A stretch of 64,000 nucleotides of DNA from Liopterus haemorrhoidalis (GCA_963971575.1 OZ020625.1:20574474-20638473), one strand, 5' to 3'; positions 10,089 through 21,149 are shown, counted from the stretch's first letter. Program-made: numbers and translations. Notes: generated by a model not told the origin, from the letters alone.

Positions 10089-10314
10089 TCGTCTTCGCTC
10101 AGTCGCCGTAGAGAGCAGACGTGTTAAACGTGAGCTCCCATATATTCGGCGTTCAAACCGCTCTGACTCAAGTGCCGGGCTTAAATCAATAGCTAAATTT
10201 AGTTATTTAGCGACCCTAAACCGTGGCGAGTCTAGTGTAATACCGTCGTGGAACCGCGCACGGCCGCTGTGAACACAGCGTCAGTTTAAGTGCGGAGATA
10301 CAGCTGTAAAATAG
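10089..10314 (+). other. non-coding spacer shared by D1 and D2
   Basis: About 225 bp following the 28S-like footprint, matching 24874-25095 after D2. I see no coding frame and do not recognise the sequence. In D2 a 22-bp unit is tandemly duplicated in this spacer; here it is single. Confidence 0.5.
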
Positions 10315-10486
10315 CTTCGATCAACACTTCGATCAACAGCAAAGAGCCTCCTCTACGAGGAGAGAACTGGAGGACTCCTACTCCGGCCATGGCCTCCTGC
10401 AAGGAAGCTCCAACAGCGTGAGCGGACTTTAGATCGGCGCCCCGCCTCCCTATTGGTCAAGCAGGGATTACACCAGAGCCATCCGA
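10315..10486 (+). mobile_element. family C fragment between D1 and A2
   Basis: A short, internally deleted family C piece. CTTCGATCAACA is tandemly duplicated (10315-10326 and 10327-10338), followed by AGCAAAGAG, which matches C1 near 28523. It then jumps to the C1 region 28777-28905 (R-R-E-L-E-D-S-Y, A-P-P-P-Y-W). At 10486 it switches to the family A 5' region inside a hairpin sequence. It has no coding capacity. Confidence 0.75.
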
Positions 10487-10511
10487 CGGGTTCCGTCGCC
10501 GTTCACAGCAT

Positions 10512-10960
10512 TTGGGACCCATTACGGAAAAACCAAACACGACTGGACCTATCATCCAGACTTCGGTCCGAACAAACGTGGCGCCCCATCTCGGGGATAC
10601 TTCAAAACCACATCCCGCCCACTTACATCGGGCGGGCACCAAGGGCACCGCGAAATCTACACAAAGCACGGGGCCCAAGTCAAATCCCGGCCCCTCGCGG
10701 CTGCCCAAAACTAAGACTTCGACAAGTACAGCTGGCGCACATTCTTGCGAGAAATGCGGCAGGAGTTACGTGCTAAAATCAAGCCTTTAACGACACCTGA
10801 AGGATTGCGGAACTCGTGACAGAGATACATGCTAGTTCTGTAAATTGAGCTTCCTATCGTTCGCGTCCTTTCGTCAGCACGGGCGCCGGGCACACACGGA
10901 GCAATACAATAAATAAATAGCGGGAAAACTGCCTTCCTCCGAATCTGAGATCATGTCATA
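10512..10960 (+). pseudogene. family A zinc-finger N-terminus (A2)
   Basis: The frame shows P-N-T-T-G-P, P-K-T-K-T-S-T-S-T-A-G-A-H-S, then C-E-K-C-G-R-S-Y-V-L-K-S-S-L. A TAA follows, then R-H-L-K-D-C completes a CCHC finger. The second finger C-stop-F-C ... F-R-Q-H-G-R-R-A-H follows in the same frame with TAG at 10833-10835. Both stops recur in A4 at the same codons, and the TAG also in A1. The fingers would contact target DNA. No convincing ATG start is visible. Confidence 0.7.
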
Positions 10961-11424
10961 GATTGCGACTTACGAGGCCTCGTGCCTAAAGAAGAAGGTA
11001 TGGTTTGCCGAAATGAGCAGAACGAACGGTCTGACCACACATCAGATCCGGTATCGAAGGTAAAAGCCCAAATACAAGCCCGTTTTTGAAAGAGCGCGCC
11101 GTGAACGAGCCACCGCAAGCCGAAACCAATTAACTACCGGCCTTGCAATCGTCTCCCGCGGTGCAATCAGAAAAACAACTGAGAAGGATAGACCTTCGGC
11201 TTGTCGGGCTCCCAATGCGAACTCGAACGCGCTCATCACGTCGCCTGGTAAGATATCCTACGCTCAGGAGGCCAAGCTATCTCCCCAACACCTTACAGAA
11301 CTCAGCACGCCGGAGGCCCCCGCAGCACCAAAGCGGCCTGTCACTATTTTGATTTCAGACACCGATTCTGATCCTCGCCGCCGCCTTCTTTAGGGAAAAG
11401 GAAAGTGTCCTTCTCCCTCAAAAC

Positions 11425-11976
11425 TTGCCGTTAGCTGTCCGTCACAAATCCAACAACGGAGGTATGGCCACTCCATCAGGCCAGGCCCTTCCCCGCCTCA
11501 CTGGGAAAAGGCCCAGATCGTCCCCTACTGGGTGCACAGCCTCGCCAGAAAGGCGTGCTGAACCACGTAGGTTCGACATGTCACCTCCGACCAAGGTACA
11601 TTTGGTCGACTCAGTGGAGTACCCCCCGGGTCTTCTAAGGAGGTCTCCACCGGTTCGACCCACGGACGATAACTCGCCACGAAGGCAAAGGGACGCTGGC
11701 ACGGCTGCAACTAGAACGCGGCAGCCTGTCGTCAACGCGGTGTCCCCAGATGTTCCCCGATCCCGCCCAACAGGTCCACGGACCACGTTGCGTCGAGACT
11801 TCGGAAACCAGCCCTGCGTTCATAACCACCTTGAGCAATGCCGAGCAATATGCCGATCAGAAAACAATTGGCAAGAAGTGCCAGGACCTTTATCACTCCA
11901 AGCTATCAGCACTGGCACAGAAAATACTCGATGGGAAGCCAATACTGGAGGAAGTGAGCCTGCCCGAGTTGGATGA
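11425..11976 (+). pseudogene. family A Pro/Ser/Arg-rich linker (A2)
   Basis: A 183-residue open stretch without recognised domains, beginning P-L-A-V-R-H-K-S-N-N-G-G-M-A-T and rich in Pro, Ser, Thr and Arg. A1, A3 and A4 carry the same stretch at about 635-867, 16120-16370 and 54510-54750. R2 proteins often have such poorly conserved segments between the zinc fingers and the RT. A deletion near 11805 joins it to the segment that normally follows about 230 bp later (compare A3). Confidence 0.6.
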
Positions 11977-12203
11977 CGTGGACACACTGTTCCATGGCCT
12001 ATTCGAATGCGGATAGATCAGGGACGATGCACCTGTGGACGACACTACCGGTCCACACATGGTTCACACGCCCGTTACGGCCGACGACGTACGGACCTGT
12101 CTTCAGAACTGGAAACACCCCGCTCCTGGCCCTGAAGACGTTATGACGTCTCAGGTCAGGCGTTGTTCTCCGGACTGTTGGCCGTCCTTTTCAACGCCGT
12201 GCT

Positions 12204-12950
12204 GTGTCGGTGCATGACATCCAAACAGTGGAAGCAGTCAAGAACCATACTACTGCCGAAAGAAGGCGATCTTTTGCAGGCATCTTACTGGTCAGGCACC
12301 AGACCCTGGCCAGGCGCATCGTGGCTGCGGTGCACCTACGCCATCATCAACGGAGCTTTCGTGAATTGGACAGTACAATTGCCAACACACTTATCCTGGA
12401 CCAGTACATCCGGTCCCGGAAATTGGTTGGCAAGGCGTACAACGTTGTGTCACTGGATGTGAGAAAGGCTTTCGATACGGTCCCTCACAATTTGTTCTCG
12501 CGCGCTTTGGAGAGAATGGGGATAGATGCAAAGACAATCGAGTACATTTCGGACGCACTCGATGCCCACACGACCATCAGCGTCGGTAAAGGCAGGACGG
12601 GGCGCATCAATTTTGAAAGGGGTGTGAAGCAGGGAAACTCGCTGAGCCCCCTGCTGTTCAACCTCGTGGGCAACGTGCTTGTTTCAAGTTTGCAAGCTCA
12701 ACGGCCGAGGACAAGGTGGTACGGTTGCGCCAGGAGAGCGTGTTGCATGCATCGCTTTTGCGGATGACGTGGTTATCTTGGAGGACAAAGAGTTAAAGAT
12801 GGCGACATCTCTGTCAATAGTATCTGACTTATTTGCGGCAAGGGGAATGGAGCTAAATCTAACCAAGTGCTTTGCCGTGGCGGCTGTTACGTATGCGGGT
12901 AAGTCCGTGTCTCGCACGAGCTCCATCTTCAGGCAGAAGCCGTAGAAGAG
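12204..12950 (+). pseudogene. family A reverse transcriptase core (A2)
   Basis: The RT has S-L-D-V-R-K-A-F-D-T-V-P-H with the catalytic Asp intact (GAT at 12456-12458), R-G-V-K-Q-G-N-S-L-S-P-L-L-F-N near 12620-12662 and the catalytic F-A-D-D-V-V-I-L at about 12756-12779. A frameshift near 12690 separates these, so F-A-D-D lies in the frame of the overlapping stretch 12679-12945. Upstream, R-T-I-L-L-P-K-E-G-D-L corresponds to the RT N-terminal segment. It is non-functional. Confidence 0.8.
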
Positions 12951-14150
12951 CTGCGACCGAACTCCAAGCGTTCCGATACCTTGGACACCAGTTCTCGGTA
13001 TCCGGAGCGGCCAGACCGACAGTCTACAACCTGTCGCGATGGCTAACCGCGTTAATGCGCGCGTTTCTGAAGCCTGACCAGAAGTACCACATACTAGGGA
13101 CGTATTTGCTGCCACGCCTGTACTACGGTCTTCAATCTCCGACCTTGGCAATGAGCGTACTGACTGAGTGTGATAGATTCGTTCGGAAGTCGATCAAGAA
13201 AATCCTGCACCTCAGCGTACATACACCGAACCAATTCCTGCACGCGAAGGTCCGCGATGGTGGGTTGGGCTTGCCGTACTTGCGGCACGCAATCCTACGC
13301 ATCCTTCTCGATAGGATCCGATATTCTAGTGAGGCCGACCAGACCATAGCGAGAATAATAGCCGAACAGCCGACCACGGGTTGTATCACCAGACTCACAC
13401 GGGCGTGCCCTACGGGCGCGCCTGCCACCTTTAGGCGAAAGGAAATCGCGACCAAGGCCTTTTCCATCGGCCTTGAAAGCGCAGCGGAAAATATAGCGAG
13501 CCGATCGTGGCTGAGTTACACCCCGAGGGGCTGGACTGGGCACGACTTCGTCAGGGCAATGCAACTTCGCACGAACAACTTGCCCTGTAAGGGACTTCCA
13601 TCCGTCCCCAGAAACAAGCGGTCATGTAGAGCAGGCTGCGACAGAGTCGAGTCTCTCTCTCACATCTTCCAGGGATGCAAGAACACGCACTATGACCGCA
13701 TCACGCAACATAACGAAGTCGTGGCTAAGTCGCCAAATTTACCCGATCAAAAGACTGGACGGCCGAGGTAAAACCTCTTGTTAGACACCGAGACGGCACG
13801 CTGTATAAGCTGGACTTGGCGATCCACCTCCAGGTTAGCTGGGAGGGACCTCGTACGCTAGACGAGAGTAACGCTCTCAAGCGCGAGGTATACGACCACG
13901 CCTAATTCCGCGCTGCAGCTGCCGCCCGATGGCCGCATATTCGCTCGATGTTCTCTCGCTCATTCTCGGGGCGATAGGCATCTGGCCCCGGGCCAACGAT
14001 GAACTATCACGTCGACTCACGATACCCAAACATCTGCAAGTATCTTGTGTTCGGACCTTCCTGAAGTGGGGCAGCACGCTGCACAAGCACTTTAGGGCGT
14101 CTTTGTGGCGAAAGCGTCCACCCAGAGCACAGGTGGACGGTCTTCAATAG
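12950..14150 (+). pseudogene. family A thumb, CCHC finger and degenerate endonuclease (A2)
   Basis: The stretch 12872-13771 reads L-K-P-D-Q-K-Y-H-I-L-G, R-L-Y-Y-G-L-Q, K-V-R-D-G-G-L-G-L-P-Y-L and the CCHC finger C-R-A-G-C-D-R-V-E-S-L-S-H-I-F-Q-G-C. A 1-bp shift near 13732 leads to the endonuclease segment G-T-L-Y-K-L-D-L-A and Q-V-S-W-E-G. The usual K-P-D is K-L-D here and the downstream Asp segment is missing, as in A4, so this nuclease looks dead in both copies. The tail T-I-P-K-H-L-Q-V-S-C-V-R-T-F runs to about 14150. Confidence 0.75.
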
Positions 14151-14213
14151 CGGCTGCAATTTTCACGGTCAAGTTAACCATTATCGAACTAACCAGCTAG
14201 TATTTGTCGATCC

Positions 14214-14245
14214 CGCACGCCCGCTTTCATTTACGAGGGCGTGCG
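14214..14245 (+). repeat. 9-bp perfect hairpin in family A 3' UTR (A2)
   Basis: CGCACGCCC (14214-14222) and GGGCGTGCG (14237-14245) can form a GC-rich stem with a 14-nt loop. A4 has the identical hairpin at 62161-62192. It may be part of the RNA structure recognised for target-primed reverse transcription. Confidence 0.8.
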
Positions 14246-14746
14246 AGGTCTAATCATTATATGTAAAGCCTGCTGACTGGGCTCCACAGTCATTGTGTCC
14301 TCTCTTCCCTTCAGGAAGAAGAATTTAAATATAGTCTTAGTCTTCAGTCTTAGTTGAATTGGTTGAATTGGAAGTTGAGCTGGACGGATGCTCTCGTGAA
14401 CCCTTCAGCTATAAACATTATTAATAAGAAAAACATTATCGTTATAAAACTAAAAACTATAGAAAATTGTGACTAAACCGTATGTGTGTTGTGTGAACTG
14501 AGAAAATTGTGATTTTAGTGCCAAATTAGTGACATTACTTTAATTTCTTTAAAAAACATTATTTAAAAAAAACCTTTTTATCAGACATTGAACAGAATTA
14601 CTCGGCTTAACTTGTTAATCCAAGTGAAAATCGGCTTGCGACGTAACATTATATTTGAATGAACTTGATAAAGTAGTACTCTTAAGATATATATCTACCT
14701 TTTATATAAAATATTCCATTTTATTTTTTAAATAAGACCAGGTCCA

Positions 14747-15601
14747 AAATGACTACTAGACGAACAACTAGCAAAAGAACATTAAAACTGACGAAGAAGG
14801 GAACTCAAAAATAGGAAATACTAACGAAATCTCCAAATATCTCTAATGTTAGCATCATATCTATGAAGGACACCTAGGCAGATGACGTAAATATTTTGAC
14901 CCAGGAAGATATCATACTAGATTTGAAAGAAAAATTAGCAAGATACAATGGAGATATCCTTAGTCTAAACGAAGAAAAGGAGTAACTTCTGAAAACAATT
15001 GACAGATTAAAAGGTACGATTGAACATAAAATAACACTGGTGGATTCACTAACAAACACCCTAGAAAGCTTTAACAAAAAACTGTTTGCTGCTCCATCGC
15101 GACACAAACAGAATTTGAAAAACAGAACGAAGAAGTAAAGAAAAATTGAAAAAGAAAAATCCGAAAGTGAGACGAAAAAATAAAAATTTGACAACCCTCC
15201 GAATAAATAAAAGCGATTTAATCAAGGACGTAGCCTACATAGCAACAAATAACAAAACAGTTAAATCTACTGAAAGTTGCAATAGAAAGCTATTATTGTT
15301 ATCTGATAGCCATGGAAGAGGCCTGTACCTTCCAATAAGACACAAGTTAAACAGAAATGTTAAACTGGAAAGTATATTATGTCCATATGCGAATTTTAAA
15401 TGTGTCACAGAAAATTTCGCGAAACTGACCAAGGATTATAACAAAAGTGACTATGTTATAATAACTGCAGGCACTAATGATCAGAGTTTAGAAGACTATA
15501 AAAAAAGTGTAACTGACATTGTAAAACATTGTTCACATACAAACTTACTAATAAATACGGTTCCATATCGATACGACTGTGTACAAATGAAACAGCAGTG
15601 A
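14747..15601 (+). pseudogene. E1 ORF1: coiled coil plus SGNH hydrolase-like domain
   Basis: The frame begins M-T-T-R-R-T-T-S-K-R and soon hits a TAG. A helical, charged segment (L-K-E-K-L-A-R-Y-N-G-D-I-L-S-L) suggests a coiled coil. After frameshifts, 15146-15601 encodes an SGNH-type domain: block I as S-D-S-H-G-R-G-L and block III as I-T-A-G-T-N-D. Such esterase-like domains occur in ORF1 proteins of some CR1/L2-type LINEs, where their role is unclear. The frame ends Q-M-K-Q-Q-stop as in E2. E1 has one C-S-I-A-T-Q-T-E-type segment where E2 has two. Confidence 0.7.
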
Positions 15602-15649
15602 ATTAAATTTTCCTCCAAGTTTCTTAATAATGGGCAAAAACTAGGTATT

Positions 15650-16077
15650 GTGACTGTATTTCATCAAAATATCCAATGTCTCAGAAACAAAATTGAATTT
15701 TTAGAAATATTTTTAATAAAGAATAATTACGATATCCTGTGCTTTTCTGAACATTGGCTATATCCTGATGAAGCAGTCCACATATCTGGGTACCGCACGA
15801 TATGTAAATATTCAAGGAGTATAAAAAATAACGGCGTTGTATTAACAATGATTAGCGATAATGTAGAATTTGTAAGAGAAATACCAGAGGTTAAACACTT
15901 ATGTCAAGAACAGATATATGAGTGTTGTGCTTCTGTTGTTTCTGTAAATAACAAAAAAAAACATTGTAATTGTGACTATATATCGGACACCTGACTACAG
16001 TACTGACATGTTTTTCTGTCAACTCGAAAAATGTTTAGAAATTGTAACAAATATTAAAGGAGTTTATTCTATAATAC
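15650..16077 (+). pseudogene. E1 AP endonuclease domain (N-terminal part)
   Basis: The sequence reads F-H-Q-N-I-Q-C-L-R-N-K and I-L-C-F-S-E-H-W-L, the first two motifs of the apurinic-type endonuclease of LINEs (Asn and Glu metal ligands), then a Y-R-T-P-D-Y-like segment after a frameshift near 15985. The domain is cut at about 16077 before the catalytic G-D and D-H motifs. It would nick target DNA in an intact element. Confidence 0.75.
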
Positions 16078-16779
16078 TTTAAAGGAAGGTTTCCTTCTCC
16101 CCGCAACACCTGCCGTTAGCTGTCCGTCACAAATCCAACAACGGAGGTATGGCCACTCCATCAGGCCAGGCCCTTCCCCGCCTCAGGGGGAAAAGGCCCA
16201 GATCGTCCCCTACTCGGTGCACGGTCTCGCCAGAGAGGCGTGCTAAACCACGTAGGTCCGACATGTAACCTCCGACCAAGGTACATTTGGTCGACTCAGC
16301 GGAGTACCCCCCTGGTCCTCTCAGATGGTCTCCACCGGTTCGACCCTCGGACTATAACTCGCCACGAAGGCAAAGGGAGGCTGGCAAGACTGCAAGTAGG
16401 ACGCGACAGCCTGTCGTCGACGCGGTGTCCCCAGATGTTCCCCGATCCCCATCCAACAGGTCCACGGACCACGTTGAGACGGATACGATTCGGGGTGGTA
16501 CTGAGGAAGCACCTAGCGCAATTCCAACAGCGCAGTACACCGTCGAGACTTCGGAAGCCAGCCCTGCGTTCATACCCGCCTTAAGCAATGCCCAGCAAGA
16601 TGCTGATCAGGAAACCATTTCTCTGATCCGGTCGGTCTTGCACGACACGCCCGAGCAACTAGACGCAGCCCTAAACCGCTGGCTCACTATATATTTCCCG
16701 CCCGGTCGCAAATTCGCGGATCGGTGCGGTTCGACAAACGATTCCCGCACGAAATGCCCTCGCCCACCATCTCTGCCTA

Positions 16780-17717
16780 ATGCACGGAAAGAGAGGGCCG
16801 CCGAATAAAAGAAGTGCCAGGACCTGTATCACTCTAAGCGATCAGCACTGGCACAGAAAATACTCGATGGGAAGCCAATACTGGAGGAAGAGATCCTGCC
16901 CTAGTTGGATGACGTGGACACACTGTTCCGTGGCCTATTCGAATGCGGGTCGATCAGGGACGATGCACCTGTGGACGACACTACCGGTCCACACATGGAT
17001 CACACGCCCGTTACGGCACCGGATCCTGGCCAGGCGCGTCGCGGCTTCGGTGAGCCTACACCGTCATCAACGGGGCTTTCGTGAATTGGACGGTACGATT
17101 GCCAACACACTTATCCTGGACCAGTACATCCGGTTCTGGAAATTGGTTGGCAAGGCGTACAACGTTGTGTCGCTGCATGTGAGAAAGGCTTTCGATACGG
17201 TCTCTCACCATTCGGCCACGCGCGCTTTGGAGAGAATGGGGATAGACGCGAAGACAATCGAGAACATTTCGAACGCACTCGATGACCACACGACCATCAG
17301 CGTGGGTAAAGGCAGGACTGGGCGCATCAACTTTGAAAGGGGCGTGAAGCAGGGAGACCCGCTGAGCCCCCTGCTGTTCAACCTCGTGGTCTACGAGCTT
17401 GTTTGTAAGCTCAACCGCCGAGGACAAGGTGGTACGTTTGCGTCAGGACAGCGTGTTGCATGCATCACTTTTGCGGATACCAATATATCAATAGTATCTG
17501 ACTTCTTTGCGGCAAGGGGGATGGAGCTAAATTCAACCAAGTGCCTATCCGTAGCGGCTGCCACGTATGTCTGCAAGTCCGTGGGCGAAAGCACGAGCTC
17601 CATCTTCAGGATAGGCAGAAGCCGTATAAGAGCTGCGACCGACATCCAGACGTTCCGATACCTTGGACACCAGTTCTCGGTATCCGGAGTGGCCAGACCG
17701 ACAGTTTACAACATGTC
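16780..17717 (+). pseudogene. family A reverse transcriptase (A3)
   Basis: The RT reads S-L-H-V-R-K-A-F-D-T-V-S-H (CAT at 17176-17178 in place of the catalytic Asp), R-G-V-K-Q-G-D-P-L-S-P-L-L-F-N, and then I-T-F-A-D-T-N-I, where the second Asp of F-A-D-D and about 35 following bases are lost. Two of three catalytic carboxylates are therefore gone. The first third of the frame reads nonsense relative to A4 because of the upstream frameshift. The frame ends inside LINE F. Confidence 0.75.
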
Positions 17718-19537
17718 AACGTTTATAAAATTGCAGCTCACTCCAAATACATTACGGAATCTAACAATTTAAATAAATCAGCGTGGCAAATTATTAATAA
17801 GCGCAGAAACAAGTCAAAAATCTCTTATCCTCCTTTTTCTGCCGACAACTTCAATCAATACTTCTGTACTATTGCCAAAGCACTAACTGAAAACATACCC
17901 CCCTCCAATGTATCTCCTGAATCCCTCCTTAACCATTCCTTATCTAAATTTTCTTTTGAACCTGTACCGAAATTTCACTTCCAGATATAATCACGTCTTT
18001 AAAAAATAGCGATACTCGTGATGCTTATGAGCTCTCGGTAAAAATTATAAAAGTAGTCAAAGATCCCCTAATTCCTGTTCTAACAAAAGTATTTAACACC
18101 TGTATTAAACATAATTGCTTTCCCGGCACACTAAAATTGGCAAAAGTCCTGCCTATTTGTAAGAAAGGTGACACTGAGAACCTCAACAACTACAGACCCA
18201 TATCTATACTTCCTATCTTTTCGAAAATTTTTGAAAAAATTCTACCAAACAAATAACCTAACACTTCACGAATCATAATTTATTTTCCATCAGTCAATAT
18301 GGTTTCAGAAGCAACCTAAGCACAACCCATGCAATTTTAGAATTCATTAACTGTACATCTGACGCACTCGAATCGAGCGAATATTGTCTCAGTACTTTTC
18401 TTGACCTAAGCAAAGCCTTTGATTCTATTTCTCACAATATTTTACTTGATAAACTTCCCTTTTATGGTTTTGATGACAATAGCTGTGCCTTGCTTAAATC
18501 CTTTTTATCAAATCGACGGCAGTTTACCCAAATTGGCAATAACAAATCTTAACCCCTTCCTCTTCTTCTCGGCGTTCCCCAAGGCTCTGTACTTGACCCA
18601 CTACTATTCTTAATATATATTAATGACTTCCCCTCTTTCATAGATTCTAAATCAATACTTTATGCGGATGATACAACCATATTGACTACAAACTCTAATT
18701 TAAACATACTTCAATCTGAAAATCTCTCACTACTTGACAAAGCTAATTCCTGGTTCACCATCAATAAACTATCCTTGAACACTACCAAGTCCCAAAGCTT
18801 ACTCATAACCACAAAGACACATGACTATGACAATCCCCCGTATGTAAGTTTCCTTGGAATACATGTAGATCCCCATCTAAGATGGGACCAACATACAGAG
18901 TTTCTGAGCCGTAAACTAAGGTCTACCATATATCTAATTAGAAAACTAAAACTAGAGGTGAGTATAGATGTGGTTCTAAAAGCTTACTTTTCCCTTTTCC
19001 ACTCCTAGGTAAGCTATGGTTTATTAATCTGGGGACATTCACCAGCTGCCAAAAGAATCTTTGCCCTACAGCGTAAGGTTGTAAGAATTATTGCTTCTGC
19101 TACTTTTCAAGCCGACTGTCGTAATCATTTTGTAAAACTCAATATAATGTCCCTACCTTCCCTTTTCATCTTTTACTGCGTACTCCATATTCACCAAAAT
19201 CTAAAAAATTTCCCAACCTGCAGTAAAACCCACTACCATAATACTCGGTTAAAGAACAATATTCGTAGTAACTTCTTACGCCTTAATAAATCGAGGAACT
19301 CCATCAATTATTTTTCTATAATTTTTTTTAACCTTATACCTGCGGAAATTAGAGAACTACCACCCAAAAATTTCCACGAAAAAATCAAAGCTATTCTGAC
19401 TGTAAATCCTATGTATAGCTTTGATGAGTTCGAGAACTTTAGTTTAAAATAACTTATATTTTTATGTAAATGACTGACTAGTAACGTTACCATGTAAACG
19501 TATTTAATCAATAAACATTATTATTATTATTATTATT
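17718..19537 (+). mobile_element. 5'-truncated CR1/Jockey-like LINE F inserted in A3
   Basis: A 1.8-kb insertion in family A. ATGTC occurs on both sides (17713-17717 and 19538-19542), consistent with a 5-bp target duplication. The element is 5' truncated and ends in an AATAAA signal and an (ATT)n tail of about seven units (19518-19537). It encodes a LINE RT in broken frames. Its simple-repeat tail and RT motifs fit the CR1/Jockey group; the exact clade is unsure. Confidence 0.85.
17735..19452 (+). pseudogene. LINE F reverse transcriptase (degenerate)
   Basis: Pieces in three frames give a recognisable RT: N-N-Y-R-P-I-S-I-L-P near 18187-18216, F-L-D-L-S-K-A-F-D-S-I-S-H-N near 18397-18438 (motif A), G-V-P-Q-G-S-V-L-D-P-L-L-F near 18570-18610, Y-A-D-D-T-T-I-L near 18661-18684 (catalytic), and S-F-L-G-I-H-V-D-P-H-L-R-W-D. 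The C-terminal part N-K-S-R-N-S-I-N-Y-F ends at 19452. Several frameshifts and a stop near 18550 inactivate it. Confidence 0.75.
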
Positions 19538-19611
19538 ATGTCGCGATGACTAACCGCGTAAATGCGCGCGCCTCTGAAGCCTGACCAGAAGTACACATAC
19601 TAGGGACGTAT

Positions 19612-20061
19612 TTGCTGCCACGCCTGTACTACGGTCTTCAATCCCCGGCCTTGACAATGAGCGTACTGACTGAGTGTGATAGATTCGTTCGGAAGTCGAT
19701 AAAGAAAACCCTGCACCTCAGCGTACATACACCGAACCAATTCAACGCCACATTGAATACAGTGTCACGTCTAAGCCAACACAGCAGGCATGCCCATAGG
19801 GCTGAGTACAAAAAAGCCTGCGAAGAGGAAGCAGCCAACAGGCGGGAACCATGGTCCACCGCAGAGATAGAGGTGCTCGCTCGCACCGAAACCTCCTTCA
19901 GCGGCACCAAAAGCAAGGTGAATAGTGTCCTTTACCTCAAATTCTCACACCGTAGTCAAGAGGACATTAAAGGCAAACGAAGGCCGAAGAAATACAAATC
20001 CCTCGTAAAAAAATTCATTTTCAACAACCATTTCGCCCCTCTGGCTACCTACCGCAAATAG
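19612..20061 (+). pseudogene. in-frame A3-B2 fusion stretch
   Basis: A 149-residue open stretch whose first 44 or so residues are family A thumb (R-L-Y-Y-G-L-Q, K-S-I-K-K-T-L-H-L). The rest is family B from the second zinc finger (T-V-S-R-L-S-Q-H-S-R-H-A-H) and Myb-like segment (S-Q-E-D-I-K-G-K-R-R). The fusion point is at about 19741 with a shared Phe codon. There is no indication that it is expressed. Confidence 0.7.
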
Positions 20062-20332
20062 ACCTGTAGACGCGGACAACCAGCAGTTTAGGACTTCCCG
20101 TTTATATAATATTACCGTTCAACCCTCCGAACAATCTCCAGTTTTAACTAATACCAATTTAACACGGGAAAACCAGACGCAATCTTCGACCTATAGAGGG
20201 CTTAACACACCCTCACCATATGACGCCGACAGTTTCACTTTCACTAATCCCGGTCCTGACGCCAACGCTAATCCGTTACCTGTTAATCATCAGACACCCT
20301 CCATTGATACGGACTGCGACGAATTTTCTGAA

Positions 20333-20935
20333 TTGACTGGACAAATCATAGATATCATTGATAAACACGATCCTGAGATCCTTAGCATCTTCCAAATGCA
20401 CTTACATGACAACAACCTACCCGAATTTGTGAACTTCATCTATGACAAGTACATATCTAATTTGAAGAACACAAACCAAAGACAAAACAGCAGACACCGA
20501 CGAAAAAGACAACCACACAAAAAACACGCACAAAACATAAACACCACACATACTCAAAACCAACAGACAGAAATTACTCAGAACACTAGACAAAAGAAAA
20601 CTATTAACAACACAACTAAGAACCGGGCCACTATATACAAGAAAACACAAGACGAATACAACAAGAACCCCCGCGCGCATGCCGAAAAGATTTATAACGA
20701 CATACCTACAAACAAAACACTGACAACACCTGACATAACTGACATAGAAACAGAATACATGAAAATTTTTGAAAACTCAGACTACACACACATCCATCCT
20801 GCAGCCCTATCAAATACAACACTAATAACACTTATCTACCCATCTCCAAGGAGGAACTCTCCGACCCCATTGCGTCCACTAAACCTAGTGCCCCCGGTCC
20901 CGACGGCGTCACCGCCGCCGCGATCGGTAAGCTAG
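20333..20935 (+). pseudogene. family B linker (B2)
   Basis: This matches the Lys/Asn/Thr/Gln-rich linker of B1 and B3 (I-I-D-I-I-D-K-H-D-P-E-I-L, then a long basic low-complexity run). It lacks an ATG. Near 20815 the frame shifts relative to B1, so the E-E-L-S-D-P-I segment is read in another frame. Confidence 0.55.
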
Positions 20936-21149
20936 AGCAGTTGAAATTCCATCTTTTCTTCAATCTCATTTTAGCTTCAGGCCATCTTCCAGAACCACTT
21001 AAACTTTGTCGCACTACCCTCATCCCAAAGAATGGAGACCTGTCCCAAATCGACAACTCGCGCCCTATCACCGTAACTTCCGCAAACACCAGACTCCTCT
21101 CTAAATCCTATCAAAAAGACTGAACAAACTATCTTTCACTCCGTTCAGC

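Larger units (their letters stand above)
10487..14325 (+). mobile_element. R2-clade retrotransposon, family A, copy A2
   Basis: This is the most continuous family A copy. It starts at a family C junction within the A 5' region and carries the zinc-finger region, Pro-rich linker, RT with intact motif A and F-A-D-D, CCHC finger, a degenerate endonuclease and a 3' UTR with a strong hairpin. Frameshifts, stops and a deletion near 11805 (relative to A1 and A3) inactivate it. Its 3' boundary with element E1 is uncertain and was placed near 14325; the same A-E junction recurs at about 62276. Confidence 0.8.
14326..16080 (+). mobile_element. CR1/L2-like LINE with SGNH domain, copy E1 (3' truncated)
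   Basis: A non-LTR retrotransposon fragment with a 5' UTR (about 420 bp, approximate start), a coiled-coil/SGNH ORF1 and the beginning of an AP-endonuclease domain. It is cut at about 16080 where family A resumes (A3). A near-identical copy, E2, begins at about 62277, also directly after a family A 3' end. The shared A-E junction shows the two loci are duplicates. Clade assignment rests on the SGNH esterase-like ORF1 found in some CR1-superfamily LINEs. Confidence 0.75.
16081..19741 (+). mobile_element. R2-clade retrotransposon, family A, copy A3 (interrupted by LINE F)
   Basis: Family A sequence starts abruptly after E1 within the Pro-rich linker. It runs through the RT to 17717, is interrupted by LINE F, and resumes at 19538-19741 (thumb region), where it joins family B in frame. 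It shares with A1 the roughly 250-bp deletion (junction near 17016) and the Asp-to-His change in RT motif A. It also has a further short deletion that removes part of the F-A-D-D region. Confidence 0.8.

Noticed and set aside
15146..15601. A host SGNH esterase/lipase gene
   Set aside because: The domain is followed directly by a LINE AP endonuclease, and the same arrangement is duplicated at 63150-64000, so it is a LINE ORF1 domain.
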